A stretch of DNA of 32,965 bases from Bacteroidales bacterium (GTDB taxonomy: Bacteria > Bacteroidota > Bacteroidia > Bacteroidales > F082). The notes below the pieces were generated by a model. That model worked only from the letters and a program-made list of their open reading frames with translations, made no database searches and had not been told where the DNA came from. Shown here piece after piece: positions 1 through 7,471 of the stretch. The DNA is taken from assembly GCA_028696715.1 (NCBI GenBank), contig JAQVGO010000020.1, positions 1 through 32,965 on the forward strand, read 5' to 3'. Numbering within the stretch: the first letter of the stretch is position 1; each line of letters starts with the position of its first letter. A program made the translations under genes and the position numbers.

Positions 1-200
1 CTGCCGTTTTTGATGATAAATTTCTTTGGAACGGGTTGTGATTTTGGACTAACAGGATTAAAGTGGGTTTGTTTATTGGCGTTTGCACGACCCGACAACA
101 CATAGGAAGATCCTCTGTTACAAGATATTGACAGCATGGATAGTACTGCCAGAAAAAACAATAGCTTAATCGAACTTCTAAATTTAAAAATCATCTCCAT
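1..200 (-). CDS. Predicted lipoprotein, N-terminal part only (runs off the left edge)
   Basis: An open frame on the minus strand begins with ATG at 200 and is still open at base 1, giving the first 66 residues of a longer protein. Residues 1-8 are basic, residues 11-26 are hydrophobic, and a lipobox-like SISC puts the lipidated cysteine at residue 27, followed by NRGSS. This is a normal SpII signal peptide, so the product is probably membrane-anchored on the periplasmic or outer side. An alternative start is Met3. A good promoter lies upstream at 274-303. Too little of the mature protein is visible to name a family. It is divergent from the cobalamin operon, so a shared role is possible but not shown. 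Confidence 0.65.
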   Translation of the reverse strand, partial: MEMIFKFRSSIKLLFFLAVLSMLSISCNRGSSYVLSGRANANKQTHFNPVSPKSQPVPKKFIIKNG

Positions 201-273
201 CACAATTTTATGGCGTAAAAGTAAAAAAAATAAACGATCTAAACCCTTCATCAGCTTTTAAAAAAGCAAGATA

Positions 274-303
274 CAAACATAAACTGTTCATAACTGAGCC
301 AAA
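274..303 (-). promoter_or_regulatory. Bacteroidota-type promoter for the leftward lipoprotein gene
   Basis: On the minus strand a TTTG (-33-like, 303-300) is followed after 18 bases by TATGTTTG (281-274), an exact match to the Bacteroidota -7 element TAnnTTTG. Transcription would start near 269, giving a 5' leader of about 70 bases before the ATG at 200. Confidence 0.55.
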
Positions 304-342
304 TAATTTCCGGGGAGACTGACGCAGCCTGACAAAGTTTAT

Positions 343-350
343 TACTTTTG
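343..350 (+). promoter_or_regulatory. -7 promoter element of the cobalamin operon
   Basis: TACTTTTG matches the Bacteroidota -7 consensus TAnnTTTG exactly. Transcription would start about 5 bases downstream, near 355-357, which is where the first base of riboswitch helix P1 lies (356). No clear TTTG -33 box is present at the expected distance. The agreement of predicted start and P1 end is the main support. Confidence 0.5.
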
Positions 351-355
351 CAAGT

Positions 356-534
356 GAATCTGGCGTTCAAGGCTCTCGCAAAGCTGAGAACTTAAAAGGG
401 AATCAGGTGCAAATCCTGAACAGTTCCCGCTGCTGTAAGCTCTTATATATCCTGCGATAACCTCAAGCCACTGTTCTGCCACAGGCAGGATGGGAAGGCA
501 TCGCAGGGGAGTAAGTCAGAAGACCTGCCAATTC
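356..534 (+). promoter_or_regulatory. Cobalamin (adenosylcobalamin-type) riboswitch aptamer
   Basis: The sequence contains the conserved core of the B12 riboswitch: AGGGAATCAGGTGCAAATCC near 399-418, CCCGCTGCTGTAA near 427-439, GGGAAGGC at 492-499, and the B12 box AGTCAGAAGACCTGCC at 514-529. Helices can be drawn by eye. P1 pairs 356-359 plus 361-364 with 527-530 plus 531-534. An 8-bp perfect stem pairs 451-458 with 500-507, and a hairpin pairs 474-480 with 484-490. In this family, ligand binding lowers expression of downstream B12 uptake or synthesis genes. The downstream genes include a BtuB-like receptor, which fits exactly. Confidence 0.95.
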
Positions 535-644
535 ATTGTTTTGCAAAGCTTTCGGGATAAAGGCTTGTCGACAGCGTTTCAGTCGTTTCGACACATTTTC
601 TCCTGATAGTTTTGAGGTAGTTGTTTAACCTTAAAACTTTTTTT
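535..644 (+). other. Leader between riboswitch aptamer and first gene; probable expression platform
   Basis: This 110-base leader contains two hairpins. One pairs 546-552 with 560-566 (7 bp, one GU). The other pairs 566-571 with 588-593 (TGTCGA/TCGACA). They share one base and may be alternatives. Neither is followed by a proper T-run, so a classic intrinsic terminator is not evident, and control by access to the ribosome or by another route is possible. The mechanism cannot be decided by eye. Confidence 0.4.
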
Positions 645-1937
645 ATGTTAAAAAAATTCCATTGGCTGGCAGTAGTTTTACTACTTCTCCTGCATTTTCC
701 GGCAACGACTCAGGCCCAACTTCAGTCGCAATTGTACATTGCCTCGGGCGGGGCATTTTCTGATCCTGATGACTATGTTGAAGTAACTCGTTATGATCCA
801 CTGCAACAAGATGTTACAAGCGTTAATACGATTTTTACACAAGCAGTACAGGATCTGATTAGTGATGGTGAAAGTCTGTTTATTACGGCAACAGATTCAC
901 TTGTAAAAATCAACCTGAGCAACAACCAAAAGCTCGCGTCCTGCGCGGTGTCCGGTGCCAATCTGATGTTGCAAACCGGAAATGAGATATTCATGTCGGT
1001 TCAGTATCCTGAATCAAATGGGTTTGTCAGGGTTTATGATCAGCAAACCCTGGAACATCTGCATACCATTGAAGGAATCAGTGGTGAAACGGCTGGCATG
1101 ATTCTTTTCAACGACCTGCTGTATGTAGCTGTTCCGGGGGGCTATGGAACGACAACAGGCTCGCTGGCCATAATCAACCCCACAACATTTGAGTTGATCC
1201 AGGAAATAAATCTGGGCACAGAGGCAAAGGGCATTTATAGTTTACTCCACTATAAGGGGAAAATTCTATGCGTGAACAAAACCCCTTATGGTGAAACCAC
1301 TGCAAGGCTTACTGTTTTTGATCCGGAAAGTCTTACTGCAGAACATTTTGCCTTCGACCATGCATTCGGAAAGGCCATCCATTTAGCCGACGATCAACTC
1401 TTTCTCATCGTTGATAACGGACTGGGAGTGATAAATTTAGACTTGATGGAAATGCTTAACCCACAGCTTATTCCTGATCCGGGCAGCACCAATTTCATCT
1501 ATTTTGCCGATATTGTTTACGATACTTTGCACCAGCAATTTTATGCCACAACAACAGATTATTTCTCTTTCGGACAGGGTACGATTTACGATATGCAAGG
1601 TGCGCAAAAAGGCAGTTTCGAAGCTGGTATTTCTGCAGAAGCACTTGCGGTTGTTGTAAAGCAGCTTACTTCGTTGCCTGGTTATGATCAGCTTGAATTT
1701 CAACTTTATCCGAATCCTTTCGGTGATCAGATTTTCATTAAGCTTCCAGAATCTGAGTCAATCCGTTATTACAAACTATTTGATTTATCCGGAAAATTAA
1801 TTTATGAAAATCATAGTTTAACAAATTCAATGGAAGCTATTCATCTGAGCGGATTGAATCCTGGTTTTTATATAATTGAGTTTACGACAGACAGTGGTAA
1901 AGTGTTGAATAAAAAACTGTTAAAACAAGAAAAATGA
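645..1937 (+). CDS. Secreted beta-propeller surface protein with T9SS sorting domain; candidate B12-capture protein
   Basis: The product is 430 residues. A signal peptide (basic MLKK start, hydrophobic core, TTQAQ cleavage region) is followed by about 320 residues of repeated beta-strand blades with YncE-like phrases such as LFITATDSLVKINL and GVINLDLMEML. The last ~80 residues are a type IX secretion C-terminal domain: LYPNPFGDQIFIKLP, then KLFDLSGKLIYE and a basic KKLLKQEK end. I chose ATG 645 because the frame's TTG at 621 adds eight residues ahead of a complete signal peptide. It is the first gene after the cobalamin riboswitch and overlaps the next gene by ATGA. Resemblance to the BtuG beta-propeller of Bacteroides, together with this context, suggests B12 binding at the cell surface. 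That role is inferred. The sorting tail is seen directly. Confidence 0.8.
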   Translation: MLKKFHWLAVVLLLLLHFPATTQAQLQSQLYIASGGAFSDPDDYVEVTRYDPLQQDVTSVNTIFTQAVQDLISDGESLFITATDSLVKINLSNNQKLASCAVSGANLMLQTGNEIFMSVQYPESNGFVRVYDQQTLEHLHTIEGISGETAGMILFNDLLYVAVPGGYGTTTGSLAIINPTTFELIQEINLGTEAKGIYSLLHYKGKILCVNKTPYGETTARLTVFDPESLTAEHFAFDHAFGKAIHLADDQLFLIVDNGLGVINLDLMEMLNPQLIPDPGSTNFIYFADIVYDTLHQQFYATTTDYFSFGQGTIYDMQGAQKGSFEAGISAEALAVVVKQLTSLPGYDQLEFQLYPNPFGDQIFIKLPESESIRYYKLFDLSGKLIYENHSLTNSMEAIHLSGLNPGFYIIEFTTDSGKVLNKKLLKQEK

Positions 1938-2959
1938 AGATCTTCCGCCACTTCCTGAGGAGTTTAGTTACCTCTCATAAACCATTTAATATATCATTTG
2001 GTTTGATGGTATTTGTGGTAGTTGTTTTTCCGCTTACCGGATTTTGTCAGTTTGCGCCTCCAGCCGGTCAGCAAGGTTCAGATGCAATTCATGCCGATAG
2101 CAGTATCCTGATCAACTGGGCAAACAGTGTAACGTTACAACGGGGTTTGCAACAAATCAACGATGCTTCCTATGGCTATGCCACTTATGGCACAGATGCA
2201 GATGCCACAGCAAAAGCCGATGGTTTGGTGGTGAGCCTGGGTGATGGAGGTCAGGCCATACTGCAATTTGACTTTCCGTTGTTTAACGGACCGGGACCGG
2301 ATTTTGTAGTTTTTGAGAACGCCTTTGACGATCAATTCCTTGAGCTGGCTCTTGTGGCAGTTAGCAGCGATGGACAAAACTTTTTTACTTTCCCTGCGCA
2401 ATCACTCACCCAAACTGAAGAACAGCTTGCCAGCTTTGGAACCCTGGATGCCACCAAAATACATCAGCTTGCCGGGAAATTCCGCGCGCCTTATGGGGTT
2501 CCCTTCGATTTGGATAGCCTTCCCGATGATGACCTGCTTGATAAAATGGCCGTGACTCATATCAAAATCACCGATGTTGTCGGCAGTTTGGATACGGAAT
2601 GGAGGACTTTGGATTTTGAAGGTCGTCCAATCAACGATCCCTGGCCAACACCTTTTCCTTCGTCTGGCTTCGATTTAGATGCCGTGGGAGTAATTCACGA
2701 TGCCTCCAATCTTTATCTCAACAGCATTTCTTACACTGCTATTGCTGTATGGCCCAACCCTTTTCGGTCAGGTTTCAATGTTGAAGCAGAGATTGGCAGT
2801 ATGATCCGGATTTTTGATTTACAAGGCAGATCGATGTGTCAGCAAAAGTTAATTGATACTCAAGCGTATATTGATGCATCCACTTGGAATTCAGGAATGT
2901 ATGTGATGGAAATTGATGTTAAAAATCAAAAACAGTATCGAAAAGTGATTAAACGATGA
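1934..2959 (+). CDS. T9SS-sorted surface protein of unknown family in the B12 operon
   Basis: The product is 341 residues with a long N-region, then a hydrophobic segment (GLMVFVVVVFPLTGFCQ) as signal peptide. The mature part (about 40-260) is beta-rich and has distinctive phrases, VSLGDGGQAILQFDFPLFNG and DFVVFENAFDDQFLELALV, recalling a jelly-roll or discoidin-like fold found in proteins loosely annotated as cell-surface proteins. Residues ~272-341 form a T9SS C-terminal sorting domain (VWPNPFRSGF, IRIFDLQGRS, GMYVMEIDV, basic end). The start codon overlaps the stop of the preceding gene (ATGA), and its stop overlaps the start of the TonB receptor. Position inside a riboswitch-controlled uptake operon suggests a role in capturing or releasing cobalamin at the surface. 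I cannot name the binding chemistry from sequence. Confidence 0.75.
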   Translation: MKIFRHFLRSLVTSHKPFNISFGLMVFVVVVFPLTGFCQFAPPAGQQGSDAIHADSSILINWANSVTLQRGLQQINDASYGYATYGTDADATAKADGLVVSLGDGGQAILQFDFPLFNGPGPDFVVFENAFDDQFLELALVAVSSDGQNFFTFPAQSLTQTEEQLASFGTLDATKIHQLAGKFRAPYGVPFDLDSLPDDDLLDKMAVTHIKITDVVGSLDTEWRTLDFEGRPINDPWPTPFPSSGFDLDAVGVIHDASNLYLNSISYTAIAVWPNPFRSGFNVEAEIGSMIRIFDLQGRSMCQQKLIDTQAYIDASTWNSGMYVMEIDVKNQKQYRKVIKR

Positions 2960-4908
2960 AATGCAGTTCTAGCTTACTATTTTCAGTATTTCTGCTCCAG
3001 ATCACATTTCTTCGGTCAGGGGCACAATCACTCGATACCTTGCAACTGCAACAGGTTGAGGTGGTGGCCTCCTCAGCTCAGGATACTGACAATCTATCTG
3101 TTCAAAAGATCGATCAAGCTATTTTAAAGGTTAACAAAATCAATACCATCGCAAATTTGTTGCAACAAAACAGCATCGTTTTCATCAAGGATTATGGGCC
3201 TGGTTCGTTGGCAACTGCTTCGTTCAGAGGAACTACTGCCAATCACACACAGGTGTTGTGGAATGGTGTGCCGGTGAATGCTCCCAATAACGGACAGGTA
3301 GATTTTAACCGGCTTCCGGTCTTTTTTGTGGATGAAGCCCAGCTTGCCCGGGGTGCACAATCGGCAAGCCAGCAAGGTGGTTTTGGAGGATTGATCATGC
3401 TTAACAATCAATCCGTTTTCAACGAAGGATTTCAGCTTGATTTGAAACAGGCCGTGGGTAGTTTCAACAGTTTGGGCTCTTATGCCGATTTTTCCTGGTC
3501 GAACAATAAAGTTCAGCTTCGTACACGAATTTTCAGGACATCAAGCGAGAATGATTTTGAATACCTCAATACGGCTCCCATTCCGGCCAAAATAATGAAA
3601 CAGCAGCAGGCCGATTTTGTTGACAAAGGCGTTTTGCAGGAATTTCATTGGCAGAAAGGCCAGAGCATCCTTAGCTTTTACAGCTGGCATCAATGGAACG
3701 ACCGAAATTTACCTCCGATCATGACAAATCTTGAGCGCGGAGGCAATCCCGAAGAGCGACAGGACGACCGCTTTCATCGCAACATCTTGTCGTATAAGTC
3801 TTATTGGCCAAGAGCCAGTCTGGAGTTTAAGGCTGCCTGGTTTGCAGAGTATCAAAATTATTTTTTGCGAACCACCTCAAATTATGGGGGATACGAAACA
3901 GTCAGTTTGATCGAAAGCAAAAATAACCTTCAATTTTGGCAGCAGGAGATAAATTTTAGCCAGGAATTGGGAAGTTATTGGACACTCGAAACCAGCACTT
4001 TGATCAGCCGGCAAACTGCTTTTTCAACTTATTTTGATAGCAAAAAGCAAAGAGATCAACTTGCACTTCGGCTAAAAATGAGCTATCAGGATGAGAAAGG
4101 TCATTTGCTCGAGTTAGGTGCACATCAGGATGATACGGATGGTCAATTGATGGCTTTTTCGCCTTTTGCGCATTTTTCGGCAAGCATCCCTGGTGCTGAC
4201 CGATGGCATTATGCGGTGGGTATCAGCAAAAATTATCATGCTCCCAGCCTGAACGATTTATACTGGTATCCGGGAGGGAATCAAAATTTGATGGCCGAAA
4301 AAGCCCTCCAGGCTGATTTTTCACTTCGTCACGAAATTAGGCAGGAGAGGTATCAGATTGCCATAACTGCCGGGCTGTATGCTTCCCGAATTTCGGATTG
4401 GATTCAATGGCGACCAACGGCCTACCGTTATTGGGTTCCGGAAAATATCTCCATGGTTTTTGCACGAGGAGCAGAGTTGTTCTTAAAAGCCGGGTTTAGT
4501 CATGGAAAATTCAGGCACAGCCTGCAGATGAATTACGCTTTTACACGCACAACCGATGAAAGTCCGCTGGCTCAAATCGACAATACACAAGGGCGACAGC
4601 TGATCTATATTCCCATGCACCATGCAAATGCGCTCTATCAACTCAACTTCAACGATTGGCAGTTTAGTTATACAGTGGTTTACACCGGAAAACGGAATAC
4701 CAGTCTGAACGAGAATGAGTTTTATGGGTTTGCCTTGCCAGCTTACACACTTCATCATGGCTCGCTGATGAAATCGTGGAAGCATTTTTCGGCTTCGCTC
4801 CAACTGAATAATATTTTTAATAAGGACTATCAGGCCATTCGGTGGCGCGCGATGCCTGGACGAAATTTTGCCATTGCCCTGTCTTACCATTTTAATTCAA
4901 ATCACTGA
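2956..4908 (+). CDS. btuB: TonB-dependent outer-membrane receptor, BtuB-like cobalamin transporter
   Basis: The product is 650 residues. A signal peptide (1-23) is followed by a plug domain at about 30-155, recognised by LQLQQVEVVAS, SIVFIKDYGPGSLATASFRG, TQVLWNGVPVNAP and a QGGFGGLI segment. The rest is a 22-strand-type beta-barrel with alternating aromatic strands, ending in the usual terminal strand with a C-terminal aromatic-rich AIALSYHFNSNH. Length and layout fit BtuB and related siderophore/vitamin receptors. It moves its ligand across the outer membrane using TonB energy. Substrate assignment to cobalamin rests on the upstream riboswitch and the BtuG-like neighbour, not on residues seen in the barrel. 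It overlaps the previous gene by ATGA and is one base from the next start codon. Confidence 0.88.
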   Translation: MKCSSSLLFSVFLLQITFLRSGAQSLDTLQLQQVEVVASSAQDTDNLSVQKIDQAILKVNKINTIANLLQQNSIVFIKDYGPGSLATASFRGTTANHTQVLWNGVPVNAPNNGQVDFNRLPVFFVDEAQLARGAQSASQQGGFGGLIMLNNQSVFNEGFQLDLKQAVGSFNSLGSYADFSWSNNKVQLRTRIFRTSSENDFEYLNTAPIPAKIMKQQQADFVDKGVLQEFHWQKGQSILSFYSWHQWNDRNLPPIMTNLERGGNPEERQDDRFHRNILSYKSYWPRASLEFKAAWFAEYQNYFLRTTSNYGGYETVSLIESKNNLQFWQQEINFSQELGSYWTLETSTLISRQTAFSTYFDSKKQRDQLALRLKMSYQDEKGHLLELGAHQDDTDGQLMAFSPFAHFSASIPGADRWHYAVGISKNYHAPSLNDLYWYPGGNQNLMAEKALQADFSLRHEIRQERYQIAITAGLYASRISDWIQWRPTAYRYWVPENISMVFARGAELFLKAGFSHGKFRHSLQMNYAFTRTTDESPLAQIDNTQGRQLIYIPMHHANALYQLNFNDWQFSYTVVYTGKRNTSLNENEFYGFALPAYTLHHGSLMKSWKHFSASLQLNNIFNKDYQAIRWRAMPGRNFAIALSYHFNSNH

Positions 4909-4909
4909 T

Positions 4910-5962
4910 ATGAAACGATTTACATTTTATCTGCTTGTTCTAATCTGGCTCGGAACGGCCTGCACAAAACTTGATAACGATCCAACAGTTCCACCCGATT
5001 TTTTGGGAAATGGTTTCTTTGTGCTCAATCAGGGTAATTTCACCTCCGGAAATGCTTCGCTTTCTTTTTTTAGTGAAGATTCTGTTAAAATGATCAACAA
5101 TCTTTTTTACAAACGCAATAACGCCCCCCTGGGTGATGTGGCGCAAAGTATCAGCTTTTGGGGCGATGAGGCCTTTATTGTTGTGAACAATTCAGCCTAT
5201 ATTTATGTGATTGACGCCCATACAGGTCATTTTAAACGTAAACTTACTGAATTGAATTCTCCACGTTTTATTCAATTTATTGACACCGATAAAGCCTATA
5301 TCTCTGATTTTCAACTGAAAGGATTGTTTGTTTTCAATCCCACAACAATGCAGCCCTTAGGAATTATAGAAACCGGAAAAACAACCGAAGCTATGGTTAG
5401 GGTTGACAATGAGGTTTTTGTTACAAACTGGTCAGCCTACAACAATAAAAGCACCAACAGTACTGTCCAGATTATCAACGCTAATTTGGATCAACTGATC
5501 GACAGCATTGTTGTGGCTAAAGAGCCCAATAGTATTGTTGTTGACAAAAACAAAAAGATCTGGGTTTTGTGTAGCGGTGGATTTATGAACGATGAGATAC
5601 CAGCCTTGTTTCGCATTGACCCTTCAGGCAGAAATATCGAGAAACGATACAATTTCCCTGTCTTGGAATCTTCACCCGAGCAATTGCACATCAACAGGGC
5701 AGGGGATGAGCTTTATTATCTGAACGGCGATGTTTTTAATATGCATATTGATGAGGATCAACTGCCTGCTACTCCGGTAGTGAGGGCTTCCGGTCGTAAT
5801 TATTCAGCTTTGGCTGTTCACCCTGATGATCAATATATTATCCTTTCGGATGCCGGCAATTATGTGCAAAATGGTTGGGTCTATCGTTTCGGACGGGATG
5901 GCATACTTATTGATTCGACACAGGCTGGAATTATTCCGGGATACATAGGATTTAATCATTAA
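4910..5962 (+). CDS. BtuG-like beta-propeller lipoprotein (YncE/DUF5074 type)
   Basis: The product is 350 residues. Starting at ATG 4910 gives a signal peptide ending in LGTAC with the lipidated Cys at 18. A frame-extended start at 4868 would overlap the receptor and bury the signal. The mature protein carries repeated propeller blades, with phrases such as GFFVLNQGNFTSGNASLSFF, YIYVIDAHTG, GLFVFNPTTM, STVQIINANLD and KIWVLCSGG. Bacteroides BtuG is a surface-exposed seven-bladed propeller lipoprotein that binds cobalamin very tightly and caps BtuB. Fold type, lipid anchor and position one base after the btuB-like stop all match. Only the binding activity is inferred. It would act at the outer face of the outer membrane, loading the receptor. 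Confidence 0.82.
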   Translation: MKRFTFYLLVLIWLGTACTKLDNDPTVPPDFLGNGFFVLNQGNFTSGNASLSFFSEDSVKMINNLFYKRNNAPLGDVAQSISFWGDEAFIVVNNSAYIYVIDAHTGHFKRKLTELNSPRFIQFIDTDKAYISDFQLKGLFVFNPTTMQPLGIIETGKTTEAMVRVDNEVFVTNWSAYNNKSTNSTVQIINANLDQLIDSIVVAKEPNSIVVDKNKKIWVLCSGGFMNDEIPALFRIDPSGRNIEKRYNFPVLESSPEQLHINRAGDELYYLNGDVFNMHIDEDQLPATPVVRASGRNYSALAVHPDDQYIILSDAGNYVQNGWVYRFGRDGILIDSTQAGIIPGYIGFNH

Positions 5963-5974
5963 AACAAAAACATT

Positions 5975-6391
5975 ATGAGCAAAGTATCTGTAAACTGGTC
6001 AGGTGATATGGCCTTTGAAGTTGAGTTGAACGGCTTTAAACTCACCATTGACGCTGACGAAAAAGTAGGCGGGCAAAACAAAGGCCCTCGTCCGAAACCC
6101 TTAACTTTGGCTTCTTTGGGAGGTTGCACTGGAATGGATGTGATCTCCATCTTAAAAAAAATGCGGGTAGAACCTGATGAGTTTAATATCGAAGTAAGTG
6201 GCGAGCTCACTGAAGAACATCCAAAATATTACCACAAAATCCACATTAAATATTTGTTTAAAGGTAAAGAGTTGGACAAGGCAAAAATTGAAAAAGCTGT
6301 CAATCTGTCACAAGATCGGTATTGTGGAGTAAGTGAGCTTTTGCGAAAAGGTGCCGAGCTTTCCCACGAAATCGAAATCATCGAATCATAG
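5975..6391 (+). CDS. OsmC/Ohr family protein
   Basis: The product is 138 residues, full length for OsmC-like proteins. The two redox cysteines are visible in SLGGCTGMDV (Cys51) and QDRYCGVSEL (Cys117), and the domain order (N-terminal strands, central helix with Cys51, C-terminal strand after Cys117) is complete. The family includes thiol-dependent peroxidases that reduce organic hydroperoxides as well as members of uncharacterised substrate. It lies 12 bases after the B12-operon lipoprotein with no visible terminator between, so it is probably co-transcribed from the riboswitch promoter. Convergent with the Nudix gene, six bases away. Confidence 0.88.
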   Translation: MSKVSVNWSGDMAFEVELNGFKLTIDADEKVGGQNKGPRPKPLTLASLGGCTGMDVISILKKMRVEPDEFNIEVSGELTEEHPKYYHKIHIKYLFKGKELDKAKIEKAVNLSQDRYCGVSELLRKGAELSHEIEIIES

Positions 6392-6397
6392 TTTTTC

Positions 6398-7051
6398 TTA
6401 TATCGTATTGTTTGGGGAGATTATCTCGATGAATTCGCTGAGTATCATTGCGGTAGCTCCCCAAATTGTATAATCTGAAATCTGATAGCACGGAATTTCA
6501 ATTTCTGAACCGTTTTGCAGTTTTACACTACTCGTGCTCACACAGGCAGGCGAAACTAAGTGGTCAAGATCAACCAGAAATGCCTCCGACACTTCGGTTG
6601 GATCAATTTTAAGCGTAGGTGTGTTTTCGAGGTAAGCAACCACAGGCAGTACATCAAAATTACTCGGAGGGATGTAGATTTTGCTTAAGGTGCCAAGCAC
6701 TTTTACCTGATCTTTGGCTATACCTATCTCTTCTTCTGTTTCGCGTAAAGCCGTATTAATCAAATTGTTGTCATGCACTTCGAAACCTCCGCCAGGTAAG
6801 GCAATCTGGCCACTGTGCACGCCATCGTAAATATTTCGTCTGATAAATGGGGTTTTAATCTTACCGTTCTCTTCAAAAAGAAGGATTAAAACAGCACTCT
6901 GCCTGGGTGCTTCAGCATGTTTGAAATTTAAAAATGCCTTGCGGGTTTCAGGTTCCATTCTATGATGTGCCTGAGGTCCAGGCAGATTGTTAAGTAACCT
7001 GTTCTGTATTTGCTTTGAAAGTTGTTCTAGTGGAGGTAAATGAAAAATCAT
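6398..7051 (-). CDS. Nudix hydrolase, CoA pyrophosphatase-like
   Basis: The product is 217 residues. A SGQIALPGG segment precedes the Nudix box, whose core ALRETEEEIGI provides the metal-binding glutamates. The strand-then-PGG layout, VLILLFEENGKIKTPFIRR upstream and the C-terminal GATAMILSEF helix are as in the NudL/NUDT7/NUDT8 branch, which cleaves coenzyme A and acyl-CoA to phosphopantetheine and 3',5'-ADP. The first Glu position of the strict Nudix signature reads Asn here (VHDNNL), a drift I associate with this branch. A TAATTTTG -7-like element at 7063-7056 lies only about five bases from the ATG, so the transcript could be nearly leaderless. CoA specificity is a family inference. Confidence 0.85.
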   Translation of the reverse strand: MIFHLPPLEQLSKQIQNRLLNNLPGPQAHHRMEPETRKAFLNFKHAEAPRQSAVLILLFEENGKIKTPFIRRNIYDGVHSGQIALPGGGFEVHDNNLINTALRETEEEIGIAKDQVKVLGTLSKIYIPPSNFDVLPVVAYLENTPTLKIDPTEVSEAFLVDLDHLVSPACVSTSSVKLQNGSEIEIPCYQISDYTIWGATAMILSEFIEIISPNNTI

Positions 7052-7137
7052 GCGGCAAAATTACGAAATGATTTTCTCGGTGTCATCACAGCTTTGAATT
7101 GCTGCAAATTTTTATTTGAATTAATAGAAATTAACTA

Positions 7138-7165
7138 TTGCGTAAAAAAGTAAGAGATATATTTG
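7138..7165 (+). promoter_or_regulatory. Promoter of the clpS-nfeD-floA operon
   Basis: TTG at 7138-7140 is followed after 17 bases by TATATTTG at 7158-7165, an exact TAnnTTTG element. Predicted transcription start is near 7170, about 27 bases ahead of the ATG at 7197. Confidence 0.6.
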
Positions 7166-7196
7166 TATCTTTATTGGCCATAAAAAATATTTGTTT

Positions 7197-7469
7197 ATGA
7201 CGAAGGAGAAAACTTCATTGAATCCCGAAGATCAGGTTCTTGATTATCAGGAAAAAAGATTGATTCTTTTTAATGATGAAGTAAATACTTTCGACTATGT
7301 CATAAACAGTCTTGTTGAGGTGTGCGAACACACTTTGGAACAGGCAGAAACCTGCGCCTGGGTAGCACATTTCAAAGGAAAATGCCCAATAAAATCAGGG
7401 CCGGATGAAATCCTTCAGCCGTATAAATCAGAGCTTTTGAACAGACAACTTACAGTAAGAATAGAATAA
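7197..7469 (+). CDS. clpS: ATP-dependent Clp protease adaptor ClpS
   Basis: The product is 90 residues from ATG 7197. The TTG at 7191 would add two residues and is less likely. The core has LILFNDEVNTFDYVI, the NDxxT/N signature that binds N-terminal degron residues, and the helices that follow, then CAWVAHFKGKCPIKSG and LNRQLTVRIE, the usual ClpS ending. ClpS delivers N-end-rule substrates to a ClpA/ClpC unfoldase. No clp ATPase gene lies alongside. It has its own promoter and is two bases from the nfeD gene. Confidence 0.93.
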   Translation: MTKEKTSLNPEDQVLDYQEKRLILFNDEVNTFDYVINSLVEVCEHTLEQAETCAWVAHFKGKCPIKSGPDEILQPYKSELLNRQLTVRIE

Positions 7470-7471
7470 TA

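Noticed and set aside
211..260. AT-rich tract considered as a replication origin or recombination site
   Set aside because: There are no DnaA boxes, direct repeats or inverted repeats; ordinary AT-rich intergenic DNA around a promoter is enough to explain it.
566..593. Hairpin considered as an intrinsic terminator of the riboswitch
   Set aside because: The stem is only 6 bp with a 16-base loop and is followed by CATTTTCTCC rather than a T-run.
4868..4909. Longer start for the BtuG-like gene
   Set aside because: It would place 14 residues ahead of a complete lipoprotein signal and overlap the receptor gene; ATG 4910 gives a normal lipobox protein.
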